From the NCBI RefSeq assembly GCF_020165495.1, contig NZ_JAIUIE010000001.1:310001-374000 (forward strand): a DNA stretch of 64,000 bases, read 5' to 3'. Under the pieces are notes generated by a model that saw only the letters and a list, made by a program, of their open reading frames with translations, was not told the DNA's origin and ran no database searches. The first letter of the stretch is position 1; every line of letters begins with the position of its first letter. The position numbers were made by a program, and so were the translations under genes. Positions 50,659 to 60,000 of the stretch are shown here, piece after piece. Origin of the DNA: Mesorhizobium sp. BR1-1-16 (lineage in GTDB: Bacteria > Pseudomonadota > Alphaproteobacteria > Rhizobiales > Kaistiaceae).

Positions 50659-52185
50659 ATGACCGAACAGACCCCGAAGGTTGGCAGCCGCCTCCGCACC
50701 CGCCTGGTGCTGGGCACCGCGGCGGCCGCGCTGATTGTCGGCGGCTTTGCCGGCGAGGCCGTCATCGGCAGCCGTTCGCCTGCTTATGCCGACGCCGTCC
50801 GCGTGCAGTCGGCCGCCCCGCAGCTGCCGAACTTCGCCGACCTCGTCGACAAGGTGAAGCCGGCGGTCGTCAGCGTCCGCGTGAAGTCGGAAGTCGCCGA
50901 TGCGTCGGATGAAGACAGCGGCAATGGCAATGGCTTCAGCATGCCGAACCCCGGCCAGTTCCCGCCCGGCTCGCCGATGGAGCGCTTCTTCAAGCAGTTC
51001 CAGGACCAGCAGAACGGCATGGGCGGCAACAAGCGTCCGCAGATGCACAAGGCGATCGGCCTCGGCTCCGGCTTCTTCATCTCCGAGGACGGCTATGTCG
51101 TCACCAACAACCATGTCGTTGATGGTTCGACCGACTTCACGGTCACCGATTCCGCCGGCAAGGAATATACCGCTCGCCTGATCGGCACCGATCCGAAGAC
51201 GGATCTCGCGCTGCTCAAGGTCGATGACACCAAGCAGAAGTTCACCTATGTCGAATTCGCTCCCGGCGATGTCCGCGTCGGCGAATGGGTCGTGGCCGTC
51301 GGCAATCCGTTCGGCCTTGGCGGCACGGTGACGGCTGGTATCGTCTCGGCGCTCGGCCGCGACATCGGCGCCGGCACCTATGACGACTTCATCCAGATCG
51401 ACGCCTCGGTGAACAAGGGCAATTCCGGTGGCCCGACCTTCAACATGAATGGCCAGGTCATCGGCATCAACACCGCCATCTATTCGCCCTCGGGCGGCAG
51501 CGTCGGTATCGCCTTCGACATTCCGGCCGCCACGGCGCAGCGCGTCATCGGCGATCTGAAGGATCACGGCGAGGTCGTCCGCGGCTGGCTCGGCGTCCAG
51601 ATCCAGCCGATCACCCGCGATATCGCCGACAGCCTCAACATGGCTGACGCCAAGGGCGCGCTCGTCGCCGAGCCGCAGGAGGGCAGCCCCGCCACGCTCG
51701 CCGGCATCAAGTCGGGCGATGCGATCGTCAGCGTCGACGGCAAGACCGTCGAGGACGCGCGCAATCTCTCGCAGATCATCGCCGGCTATGCGCCGGGAAC
51801 GACGGTCAAGCTCGGGATCGTGCGCAGCGGCAAGAACCAGACCGTCGAGGTCAAGCTGGGCAAGCTGCCGAGCGAGGACAAGATGGCGAGCGCCGACGAG
51901 CCGGCCAAGCCGGCATCGGTTGCGGATCTCGGCCTCGCGCTGACGGCGGCGCCTGACGACAAGGGCGTGGTCGTCTCGGAAGTCGATCCGGATGGCGCGG
52001 CTGCCGAGCAGGGCATCCAGCCCGGCGATGTGATCCTCGCCGTCGGCGGCAGCGAAGTCTCTCGCCCCGGCGATGTCGAGCGCGAGGTCGTCGATGCCAA
52101 GAAGGCCGGCATGAAGGCGGTTCTCGTCCGCATCAAGTCCGGCGACCACACCCGCTTCGTGGCACTGCCGTTCGGCAAGGCCTGA
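50659..52185 (+). CDS. degP: Periplasmic serine protease, DegP/HtrA family
   Basis: 508 residues from ATG 50659, with GGAGAGA upstream. An N-terminal membrane helix (LVLGTAAAALIVGGFAGEAV) anchors or exports it. The catalytic triad is His about residue 151 (TNNHVVDGSTDF), Asp in DPKTDLALLKVD and Ser in VNKGNSGGPTFN. Two PDZ domains follow (from about residue 300 and from about 410). It degrades or refolds misfolded periplasmic proteins. A terminator follows the gene. Adjacent to a two-component system, as in many Hyphomicrobiales. Confidence 0.94.
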   Translation: MTEQTPKVGSRLRTRLVLGTAAAALIVGGFAGEAVIGSRSPAYADAVRVQSAAPQLPNFADLVDKVKPAVVSVRVKSEVADASDEDSGNGNGFSMPNPGQFPPGSPMERFFKQFQDQQNGMGGNKRPQMHKAIGLGSGFFISEDGYVVTNNHVVDGSTDFTVTDSAGKEYTARLIGTDPKTDLALLKVDDTKQKFTYVEFAPGDVRVGEWVVAVGNPFGLGGTVTAGIVSALGRDIGAGTYDDFIQIDASVNKGNSGGPTFNMNGQVIGINTAIYSPSGGSVGIAFDIPAATAQRVIGDLKDHGEVVRGWLGVQIQPITRDIADSLNMADAKGALVAEPQEGSPATLAGIKSGDAIVSVDGKTVEDARNLSQIIAGYAPGTTVKLGIVRSGKNQTVEVKLGKLPSEDKMASADEPAKPASVADLGLALTAAPDDKGVVVSEVDPDGAAAEQGIQPGDVILAVGGSEVSRPGDVEREVVDAKKAGMKAVLVRIKSGDHTRFVALPFGKA

Positions 52186-52275
52186 TCAGCAAACCCGGCC
52201 CGATCGCCTCGGCGATCGGGCTACCCGCTTCGCGGTCCGCTCGTGGTGTGTTTTTGCTGCGAGCCACCGCAAGAT

Positions 52276-52310
52276 CGGCAGGCGGCGCCCCCCGCCTGCC
52301 GTTTTCTTTT
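52276..52310 (+). terminator. Intrinsic terminator after degP
   Basis: CGGCAGGCGG (52276-52285) pairs with CCGCCTGCCG (52292-52301), followed by TTTTCTTTT. A second hairpin without a T-run (CCCGATCGCC/GGCGATCGGG) lies at about 52200-52221. Confidence 0.8.
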
Positions 52311-52367
52311 CGCGCGCCCGTTGTTCCGGCGCTGCCGTCCTCCCTCTGAATCGGCTAACGTTTCGAA

Positions 52368-53048
52368 ATGCGCATCCTGCTTGTCGAAGACGACCGAGAA
52401 ACCGCCGCCTATCTCGTCAAGGCGCTGAAGGAAGCCGGCCATGTGCCCGACCATGCCGCTGACGGCGAGGAGGGCGCCTTTCTGGCCGAGACCAACCGCT
52501 ACGATGTGATGGTCGTCGATCGCATGCTGCCGAAGAAGGACGGGCTGACGCTCGTCGCCGAGGCGCGCGGCAAGGGCAACGATACGCCCGTGCTGATTCT
52601 CTCGGCACTCGGGCAGGTCGATGATCGCGTGACGGGCCTTCGCGCTGGCGGCGACGACTATCTCGCCAAGCCCTATGCGTTTTCCGAACTGCTCGCCCGT
52701 GTCGAAGTTCTCGCCCGCCGCCGCAAGCCCGGCGAGGCCGAAACGTTGCTGCGCGTCGGCGACCTCGAACTCGACCGCCTCAGCCATACTGTGCGCCGCG
52801 CACAGACACCGATCCCGCTGCAGCCGCGCGAATTCCGCCTGCTCGAATATCTGATGAAGCATGCCGGCCAGGTGGTGACGCGCACCATGCTGCTCGAGAA
52901 TGTCTGGGACTATCATTTCGATCCGCAGACCAATGTCATCGACGTGCATATCTCGCGCTTGCGTTCCAAGGTGGACAAGGGCTTCAGCGAAACGCTCGTG
53001 CATACGGTGCGCGGCGCTGGATACATGATCCGTGACAGCCATCGCTAA
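52368..53048 (+). CDS. OmpR family response regulator
   Basis: 226 residues. Receiver motifs are MRILLVEDDRETAAYLVKAL, phospho-Asp in VMVVDRMLPKKDGLTLVAEA and Lys in DYLAKPYAFSELLARVE. The winged-helix output domain contains IPLQPREFRLLEYLMKHAGQ and NVIDVHISRLRSKVDKGF. It is coupled by a 17-base overlap to the kinase gene downstream. The position after degP suggests control of envelope-stress genes, in the manner of CpxR, but this is inferred from the neighbourhood only. Confidence 0.87.
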   Translation: MRILLVEDDRETAAYLVKALKEAGHVPDHAADGEEGAFLAETNRYDVMVVDRMLPKKDGLTLVAEARGKGNDTPVLILSALGQVDDRVTGLRAGGDDYLAKPYAFSELLARVEVLARRRKPGEAETLLRVGDLELDRLSHTVRRAQTPIPLQPREFRLLEYLMKHAGQVVTRTMLLENVWDYHFDPQTNVIDVHISRLRSKVDKGFSETLVHTVRGAGYMIRDSHR

Positions 53049-54426
53049 GGTCGTCCGCACGACCGCGTTCAAGCTGGCGGCGACCTATTTTGTCGTCTTC
53101 ACCGTGTTCGCCGTAGTATTCGTCGGCTGGATCTCGCGCGAGACGGATCGCATCCTGACCCAGCAAGTCCAGGACTCGATCGAGGCGGAGATCGGCGTCC
53201 TCGCCGACGAAGGTCTCTCGAAGGGCCTCACCGGCATCGTCGCGGCGATCGAGCAGCGCAGCCGCGTTCCCGGCGCCAGTCTCTATGTGATCGCCGATGC
53301 GAGCGGCAATGTCGTCGCCGGTAACGTGACCGAGGTGCCCTCGGCACTGCTGCAGCGCAGCGGCCTCGATCCGGTGACCATTCCCTATAAGCGGCTCGAG
53401 GGCGACAGCACGCGCCATCTCGCGATGGTCCGCGTCCTGCCGCTGCCGAACGGTCTGCGCATGCTGGTCGGCCGCGATGTCAGCGATATCGAGCGCATCC
53501 GCGTCGTGGTCGCCAAGGCGATGATGATCGGCGTCGGATTGCTCATCGCGCTGGCGCTGCTCTCATGGTTCTTCGTCAGCCGCCGCGTGCTGAAGCGTAT
53601 CGATCAGGTTTCGGCGACGAGCCGGCGGATCATGGACGGCGATCTCTCAGGCCGCCTCGAAGTGACCGGCACGGGCGACGAGTTCGACCGTCTCGCCGCG
53701 AGCCTCAATGCGATGCTCGACAGGATCGAGGCGCTGCTTTCCGGGCTCAAGGAAGTCTCCGACAACATCGCCCATGACCTGAAGACGCCGCTGACCCGCC
53801 TCCGCACACGCGTCGAGGCGGCGCTGGCCGGACCTGCGCGGACGGATGAATATCGCGCGGCGCTGGAAGCGACGATCGAGGATTCGGATCAGCTCATCCG
53901 GACCTTCAATGCGCTGCTGATGATCGCCCGCATCGAGGCCGGTTCACCGGATGGGGCGATGGCCTCGATCAATCTCGCGCGCGTCGTCGCCGATGTTGCC
54001 GAGTTCTACGAGCCCGTGGCGGAAGAGGCCGAGGTCTATCTGGCGCTGTCGCTGGAAGAGCCGCTGCCGATGCTCGGCAGTCGCGAACTGATCAGCCAGG
54101 CGCTCGGCAATCTCGTCGACAACGCGATCAAATATGTAAAGACCGGTGACGAGCCACCCGCGCCGGCACGCGTCGAGGTGACGGCGCGGCGCGAGGGCGG
54201 CGACATCGTCATCCAGGTTGCCGATAATGGTCCCGGCATTCCCGCCTCCGAGCGCGAGCGTGTGCTGGAACGCTTCGTCCGGCTGGAGAAGAGCCGCTCC
54301 CAGCCCGGCAGCGGCCTTGGGCTCAGTCTTGTCGATGCCGTCGCGCGGCTCCACCATGGTAGCCTGTCGCTCGGTGACGCTGGACCGGGGCTCGTCGTGA
54401 CGCTCCGTTTCCCAGCCGAAGGCTGA
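53032..54426 (+). CDS. HAMP-domain sensor histidine kinase
   Basis: 464 residues from GTG 53032. Two transmembrane helices (about residues 15-37 and 163-185) flank a periplasmic sensor. A HAMP domain (RIDQVSATSRRIMDGDLSGR) precedes the DHp His in NIAHDLKTPLTRLRTRVEAA. The ATPase domain shows LGNLVDNAIKYVKTG, VADNGPGIPASERERVLERF and GSGLGLSLVDAVARLH. It should phosphorylate the adjacent regulator. It is separated from glnE by 22 bases. Confidence 0.87.
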   Translation: MTAIAKVVRTTAFKLAATYFVVFTVFAVVFVGWISRETDRILTQQVQDSIEAEIGVLADEGLSKGLTGIVAAIEQRSRVPGASLYVIADASGNVVAGNVTEVPSALLQRSGLDPVTIPYKRLEGDSTRHLAMVRVLPLPNGLRMLVGRDVSDIERIRVVVAKAMMIGVGLLIALALLSWFFVSRRVLKRIDQVSATSRRIMDGDLSGRLEVTGTGDEFDRLAASLNAMLDRIEALLSGLKEVSDNIAHDLKTPLTRLRTRVEAALAGPARTDEYRAALEATIEDSDQLIRTFNALLMIARIEAGSPDGAMASINLARVVADVAEFYEPVAEEAEVYLALSLEEPLPMLGSRELISQALGNLVDNAIKYVKTGDEPPAPARVEVTARREGGDIVIQVADNGPGIPASERERVLERFVRLEKSRSQPGSGLGLSLVDAVARLHHGSLSLGDAGPGLVVTLRFPAEG

Positions 54427-54448
54427 CGCGGGGAGGCGTCCGTTCGCC

Positions 54449-57424
54449 ATGGATGATTCGGATCAGACCGCTATGGCATCGCTCGCATCGCTGATCCGCC
54501 CGCTCGTCGCGCCGCCAAAGGCGATGGCGCGGAAGGCGGCCCTTCGCGATCTCGCCGAAGCGGTGAAGAGCGCGGACTGCAGCGAGATCTGGTCTGCACT
54601 TACCGATGCGCATGCCGATCTCGCGTCCTTCACCGCATCGGTCTTCGCGGCCTCTCCCTTCCTGAAGGATACAGCGCTCGCCGACATATCACGCTGGCTC
54701 GAGATCCTCGCCGCGCCACCCGCCGCGCGCTTCGAGCGCATTCTGGCCCGCGTCGGCGAACTCTGGCGGAGCGGCGAGGAGGCTATCCTCATGGCGGGCC
54801 TCCGCCACGCCCGCGCCGAGGTCGCTTTGCTCGTCGGGCTCGCCGATCTCGGTGGCGTCTGGTCGGTCGAGGATGTGACCCGCCGGCTGACGGAATTTGC
54901 CGATGCCGCGATCGACGCTTCCGCCAGTTTTCTGCTGGCCGATGCGGCAGCCGCTGGCGCTCTCACACTGGCTGATCCCGATGCACCCTGCCGCGACAGC
55001 GGCTGGATCATCATCGGGATGGGCAAGCTCGGCGCGGCTGAGCTGAACTATTCGAGCGATATCGACCTAATCGTGCTGTTCGATCCCGAGCGCGCCCGCG
55101 TTGCCGACCGCGACGAGATCGGCACCTTCTTCGTTCGCCTGACGCGACGGCTGGTCAAGCTGCTGCAGGAGCGAACGGGTGATGGCTATGTCTTCCGCAC
55201 GGATCTGCGCCTTCGTCCTGATCCCGGCTCGACGCCGCTCGCGCTTTCGACCCCGGCGGCCTTCCAGTATTACGAATCGAGCGGCCAGAACTGGGAACGC
55301 GCCGCGATGATCAAGGCCCGGCCGGTCGGCGGCGACATCGCGGCTGGCGCGACGTTCCTGGGTGAGCTAACGCCGTTCGTCTGGCGCAAATATCTCGACT
55401 TCGCCGCGATCGCCGACATTCATTCGATCAAGCGGCAGATCCACGATCATCGCGGCCATGAGAGCGTGGCGATCGCTGGTCACAACATCAAGCTCGGCCG
55501 CGGCGGCATTCGCGAGATCGAGTTCTTCGTGCAGACGCAGCAGTTGATCGCAGGCGGCCGCGATCCCGATCTGCGCGGCCGCAGCACGATCGAGATGCTG
55601 GACACCCTGGTGGCGAAGGGCTGGATCGAGCCGGAGGCCGCCACTGATCTCGCGCGTTGTTATCGGCTGCTGCGTCAGGTCGAGCATCGGCTGCAGATGA
55701 TCGCCGACCAGCAGACGCATACGCTGCCGGCGGATGACGACGCGCTCGATACGGTCGCGCGGCTCTCCGGCTTCCGCACGGTCAAGGCGTTCTCGGCAGC
55801 GTTGCGCGCCGCGATGGAGACGGTGCGCGACTATTATATCCGCCTGTTCGAGACCGCACCGCCGCTGTCTGCGAGCATCGGCAGCCTGGTCTTCACGGGC
55901 GATGACGAAGATCCGGAAACTGTGTCGACGCTAGGCGAGCTTGGCTACACCAATCCGCGCGAGGTCAGCCGGACTGTGCGCGGCTGGCATTTCGGTCGCT
56001 ATCCCGCGATGCGGTCCGCGGCTGCCCGCGAGCGTCTGACCGAGATCACGCCGGCGCTTCTCGAGGCGTTCGCGACCTCGGACAATGCCGATGCTGCTTT
56101 CAACGCTTTCGACCGGCTGCTGGCGCGATTGCCGGCCGGCGTGCAGCTCTTCGCGCTGCTCAGCTCCAATCCTGGACTGCTCAATCTCATCACGCTGGTG
56201 ATGGGAACCGCGCCGCGCCTCGCCGACATCGTGACGGCCCGGCCGCATGTGCTCGACGCGCTACTCGATCCCGCCTTTTTCGGCCGGCTGCCGGATCGCG
56301 CGACCATCGCCACGCGGCTCGATGCCATGCTGGACGACGCCGCTGCTCTTGAAGAGGTGCTGGACCGCATCCGCATCTTCGGCAAGGAGCAAGCCTTTCT
56401 CATCGGCATCCGCGTCATCGCCGGGACGGTTGGCGCGCGTGCTGCCGGCTTCGCCTATGCCGATCTGGCCGAATTGCTGCTCGCGCGCCTGCTCGATCAT
56501 GTCCGGGCCGCATTCGAGGCGTCATATGGCCGCGTCAAGGATGGGCGTATCGCGCTGGTGGCGATGGGCAAGCTCGGCGGCCGCGAAATGACGGCAGCAT
56601 CCGATCTCGATCTGCTGCTGCTCTATGATTTCGACGAGAGCGAACCGGCCTCGTCCGGCGAGAAGCCGTTGATGGGCAGCCAGTATTTTGCGCGCCTGAC
56701 ACAGCGTCTGATCGCGGCCATCTCGGCGCCGACCGCCGAGGGCGCGCTCTATGAGGTCGATTTCCGGCTGCGGCCGTCGGGTAATGCCGGTCCTCTCGCC
56801 ACTCATATCGGCGCCTTCAAGGACTACCAGACCAAGTCCGCCTGGACCTGGGAACATATGGCACTGACGCGGGCGCGCCCGATCGCCGGCGACGCCTCGC
56901 TGATGCACGAGGCGTCGGCAGTCGTGGCGGAAGTCCTTGCTCAGCCGCGCGCGGCGAAGAAGATCGCCGCTGATGTGCTCGACATGCGCGCTTTGCTCGA
57001 GAGCGAAAAGCCGGCTGAAGGCCCTTGGGATTTGAAGCAGGCGCCTGGCGGGCTGATCGATATCGAGTTTGTCGCGCAATATCTGCAACTGGTGCATGGC
57101 GCGGCGCATCCGGCTATCCTCGATACCGAAACCGAAACGGTGCTGGCCGCCGCTTCGCGGGCGGGCCTCTTGCCGCCGGCCGAGGCCGAGGTGCTGTTGC
57201 CGTCGCTCAGGCTGTTCCAGCGGCTGACGCAGATCCTGCGTCTCAGCGTCGGCGGCGCGTTCAGCGCAGACGCGGTTCCGAAGGGTTTGCTGGCGCTGCT
57301 GGCCCGGGCGGCCGAGCTCCCCGATTTCGCGACTCTCGACGCGCATCTCCGCGCCACCGAAGCCGATGTCCGCGCCGCCTTCGTGCGGATTATCGGGAAG
57401 GTTCCGCCGAAGCCCCGAGCCTGA
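54449..57424 (+). CDS. glnE: Bifunctional glutamine synthetase adenylyltransferase/adenylyl-removing enzyme
   Basis: 991 residues. GlnE controls glutamine synthetase by adding or removing AMP in response to PII. Two nucleotidyltransferase domains are visible: GMGKLGAAELNYSSDIDLIV near residue 190 (removing activity) and AMGKLGGREMTAASDLDLLL near residue 705 (adding activity), each with the two Asp residues of the metal site. Helical regulatory regions surround them, e.g. FVQTQQLIAGGRDPDLRGRS. Its length is normal. The 3' end overlaps the convergent PleC-like kinase by 35 bases. Confidence 0.95.
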   Translation: MDDSDQTAMASLASLIRPLVAPPKAMARKAALRDLAEAVKSADCSEIWSALTDAHADLASFTASVFAASPFLKDTALADISRWLEILAAPPAARFERILARVGELWRSGEEAILMAGLRHARAEVALLVGLADLGGVWSVEDVTRRLTEFADAAIDASASFLLADAAAAGALTLADPDAPCRDSGWIIIGMGKLGAAELNYSSDIDLIVLFDPERARVADRDEIGTFFVRLTRRLVKLLQERTGDGYVFRTDLRLRPDPGSTPLALSTPAAFQYYESSGQNWERAAMIKARPVGGDIAAGATFLGELTPFVWRKYLDFAAIADIHSIKRQIHDHRGHESVAIAGHNIKLGRGGIREIEFFVQTQQLIAGGRDPDLRGRSTIEMLDTLVAKGWIEPEAATDLARCYRLLRQVEHRLQMIADQQTHTLPADDDALDTVARLSGFRTVKAFSAALRAAMETVRDYYIRLFETAPPLSASIGSLVFTGDDEDPETVSTLGELGYTNPREVSRTVRGWHFGRYPAMRSAAARERLTEITPALLEAFATSDNADAAFNAFDRLLARLPAGVQLFALLSSNPGLLNLITLVMGTAPRLADIVTARPHVLDALLDPAFFGRLPDRATIATRLDAMLDDAAALEEVLDRIRIFGKEQAFLIGIRVIAGTVGARAAGFAYADLAELLLARLLDHVRAAFEASYGRVKDGRIALVAMGKLGGREMTAASDLDLLLLYDFDESEPASSGEKPLMGSQYFARLTQRLIAAISAPTAEGALYEVDFRLRPSGNAGPLATHIGAFKDYQTKSAWTWEHMALTRARPIAGDASLMHEASAVVAEVLAQPRAAKKIAADVLDMRALLESEKPAEGPWDLKQAPGGLIDIEFVAQYLQLVHGAAHPAILDTETETVLAAASRAGLLPPAEAEVLLPSLRLFQRLTQILRLSVGGAFSADAVPKGLLALLARAAELPDFATLDAHLRATEADVRAAFVRIIGKVPPKPRA

Positions 57425-59792
57425 GCGCGGCGCCGGCCGAGGCGCCTGTAGGGGTTGGCGCACCGATTTCGTGGCCGGTCGGCAGGCGGATCGAGACGAT
57501 GGTGCCCTTGCCCTCATGGCTGCGGATGCGCATCGCGCCGCCATGCAGCTCCGCCAGCGAGCGCGTGATGGCGAGGCCGAGACCCGAGCCCTTGTGGCTC
57601 TTGGTGAACTGGTTCTGCACCTGTTCGAACGGACGGCCGAGCTTCTTCAGCGCATCTTTCGGAATGCCGATGCCGGTATCCTCGATCGACAGCGTCACGG
57701 CGGTGCCGATCCGACGGGCGCGCACGCTGACGCGACCACCTTCGGGCGTGAACTTCACGGCATTGGACAGAAGGTTGAGCACCATCTGCTTCACGGCGCG
57801 CCGATCGGCAACCAGTTGCAGATGTGGCTCGACATCGGCCTCGACCGAGACATGGCGCAGCTCCGCCTCGGCGCCGACGACGCGCGAGGCCTCGTCGACG
57901 ATCTCGTCCAGCGACAGCGGCTCCATGTCGAGCGCGATCCGGCCGGCCTCGATGCGGGCCATGTCGAGCACGTCGTTGATGACGTTCAAAAGGAAATTGC
58001 CGCTCGCATGGATGTCCTCGCAGTATTCGAGATAGCGCGGCGAGCCGAGCGGCCCGAACAGGCCCGAGCGCATGATCTCCGAGAAACCGATGATCGCGTT
58101 GAGCGGCGTGCGCAGCTCATGGCTGATATTGGCAAGGAACTCCGACTTGGTCTGGTTGGCGGCGTTGGCCCGGTCCTTCTCTTCGGAATACTTTTCGGCC
58201 AGTTCCACCATTTCGCGCGCCTGCTGCTCCATTTTCTGTCGTGACTGCCGGAGATCGGCGATCGTTGCCATCAGACGCCGCTCGCCATCGATCAGCTTCT
58301 CTTCGTGGCGCTTGATCGTGGTGATGTCGGTGCCGACCGAGACGAAGCCACCATCCTTGGTGCGCCGCTCATTGATCTGCAGCCAGCGGCCGTCATTGAG
58401 CTGGGCCTCGAAGGAGCGGCCACCGGCCTCATGGCGCTCATCCGTCGGGATCTGGGTGCGCACGATCGGCTGCCGACCGGCGGCGACGACCTCGGCATAG
58501 GGCGTGCCCACCTGCAGCACCGAATCCGGAATGCCGTGCAGCTGCTGGTATTTGGAATTGCACATCACCAGCCGGTTCTCGGTGTCCCAGAGCACGAAGG
58601 CCTCCGAGATCGTCTCGATCGCGTCGCGCAGGCGGATATCGGCGGTCCGCGAACTCTCGGCGAGGCGCATCTGTTCGGTGACGTCGACCGCGATGCCGAT
58701 CAGATGCGGCTCGGCCTCGTCGGCGTCGACCAGTTCGACGCGGATGCGCAGCCAGACGAAGCCGCCGCTGGCTTTCCGCATCCGGAACATGCGATCGACC
58801 GTGGTTTCCCCGGTCTCGTAGAGCGCCTCGACGAGATCCATGAGATCGCCGTCGTCGGGATGGACGAGCGCGTTGACCTCGCCAAAGCCGAGCAGCGTGT
58901 CTCGCGGCGTCATGCCCACCAGCTCGAACATCGATTTCGACCAGAACAGGCGTCCGCGCGCGACATCCCAGTCCCAGAGGCCGCAACGGCCGCGGCGGAG
59001 CGCCGTGTCGAACCGCGCATAGGTCTCGTGATAGATGCGATCCGCCTGCTGCGCCCGCGCCGACTGGGCGAAATAGCCATAGAGGATGACGAGCAGGATC
59101 GCGCTCGTACCGACAAAGACCGTGACATTGATCGAGACGTCGTCGCGCCAGCCGCGATAGACGGCGGCCAGCGGCGTCGTCGCGGCGACATAGCCGAGCC
59201 CGCCCGAGAGCTGGCGCAGCGTGCCAAGCGCAGCCCCGTCGCCTTCGAGCTGCACCGGCAGGACGCCGGCGCGCTCGCCGAAGATGATCATCGGCTGGGC
59301 GTCGTGCACGACATTGTCGAAGTCGAGCCCTTCCTCGCTGGGCGAGCGCGGCGCGGTCGCGAGGATGCGGCCCGTCGGATCGGTGACGAAGATGCGTCGA
59401 CCCATATCGGTCGCGACCGGGGGCAGAGCCGCATCCAGCACGGTCTGCAGCGCCATCGCATAGCCTTCGGTCGGCAATGACGGCTCCTGGCGGGTCAGCC
59501 GTTCGGCGACGACGGTCGCGACCATGCTGAGCATGTCGCGCGCCTCCGCCTCGCGCTCGAGCCGGAGGTCGTAGAGATGGACGATGCGCGAGAAGGCAAC
59601 GAACAGCAGGAAGATGATGATGATGACGGGGATGCAACGGCGAAGGATCGGCTCGGCCGCCAGCAGCTTCTCGTAGGTCGGCTGAGCGAGCAGTCGAGCG
59701 TGACCGCGCACAGCTTGCTTCCTTGCGAACATGGTCTTGGCGATAGGCAAATGTTCGCTCTGAGACGCACCGGCTGTTTCTGCCCGCGCCAT
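57390..59792 (-). CDS. pleC: PAS sensor histidine kinase, PleC-like
   Basis: 800 residues from ATG 59792 (AGGGGG upstream); ATG 59849 is an alternative. Two transmembrane helices (one near residue 65, one near 220) enclose a periplasmic sensor. Two to three PAS domains follow, e.g. SRTADIRLRDAIETISEAFV and DTENRLVMCNSKYQQLHGIP. The DHp motif ISHELRTPLNAIIGFSEIMR has its phospho-His at about residue 558. The ATPase domain has NLLSNAVKFTPEGG, IEDTGIGIPKDALKK and GSGLGLAITRSLAEL. Gene order degP - RR - HK - glnE - kinase - pepN recalls the rhizobial PleC locus, as far as I remember it. PleC acts on DivK in the cell cycle. Confidence 0.75.
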   Translation of the reverse strand: MARAETAGASQSEHLPIAKTMFARKQAVRGHARLLAQPTYEKLLAAEPILRRCIPVIIIIFLLFVAFSRIVHLYDLRLEREAEARDMLSMVATVVAERLTRQEPSLPTEGYAMALQTVLDAALPPVATDMGRRIFVTDPTGRILATAPRSPSEEGLDFDNVVHDAQPMIIFGERAGVLPVQLEGDGAALGTLRQLSGGLGYVAATTPLAAVYRGWRDDVSINVTVFVGTSAILLVILYGYFAQSARAQQADRIYHETYARFDTALRRGRCGLWDWDVARGRLFWSKSMFELVGMTPRDTLLGFGEVNALVHPDDGDLMDLVEALYETGETTVDRMFRMRKASGGFVWLRIRVELVDADEAEPHLIGIAVDVTEQMRLAESSRTADIRLRDAIETISEAFVLWDTENRLVMCNSKYQQLHGIPDSVLQVGTPYAEVVAAGRQPIVRTQIPTDERHEAGGRSFEAQLNDGRWLQINERRTKDGGFVSVGTDITTIKRHEEKLIDGERRLMATIADLRQSRQKMEQQAREMVELAEKYSEEKDRANAANQTKSEFLANISHELRTPLNAIIGFSEIMRSGLFGPLGSPRYLEYCEDIHASGNFLLNVINDVLDMARIEAGRIALDMEPLSLDEIVDEASRVVGAEAELRHVSVEADVEPHLQLVADRRAVKQMVLNLLSNAVKFTPEGGRVSVRARRIGTAVTLSIEDTGIGIPKDALKKLGRPFEQVQNQFTKSHKGSGLGLAITRSLAELHGGAMRIRSHEGKGTIVSIRLPTGHEIGAPTPTGASAGAALRLGASAEPSR

Positions 59793-59833
59793 GCCAGCCC
59801 CCTGATTTATGCTGTCATCGGGCGACGCCACAC

Positions 59834-59870
59834 CCCGAATCAGGTCCATTTGAATCGACCCGAATCAGGT
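59834..59870. repeat. 12-bp direct repeat upstream of the PleC-like gene
   Basis: CCCGAATCAGGT occurs at 59834-59845 and 59859-59870, 25 bases apart (about two and a half helix turns), some 40-80 bases before the kinase ATG. The spacing suits a dimeric regulator bound on similar faces of the helix. Confidence 0.55.
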
Positions 59871-59894
59871 TGTCTAGGCTGAATTCACCTTTCG

Positions 59895-59911
59895 TTAATC
59901 ATATTCATTAA
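59895..59911. promoter_or_regulatory. TTAA-N9-TTAA element upstream of the PleC-like gene
   Basis: TTAATCATATTCATTAA carries two TTAA half-sites separated by nine bases. It resembles a CtrA box (TTAA-N7-TTAA) but the spacing is two bases too long. A second half is TTAACC on the plus strand. Confidence 0.25.
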
Positions 59912-60000
59912 CCACGCGGAAACCCTCGGCTTCCGTCTGTGGAAGGCCTCTGAGAGCCATGCGGAAGCCGCGTACTTCGCGCGGCCGAGGCCTCGCTGGG

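Noticed and set aside
50545-52149. A 534-codon minus-strand frame
   Set aside because: It is the shadow of degP, which has an intact catalytic triad and PDZ domains.
59895-59911. A CtrA binding site
   Set aside because: Spacing is nine rather than seven bases, so I list it only as CtrA-like.
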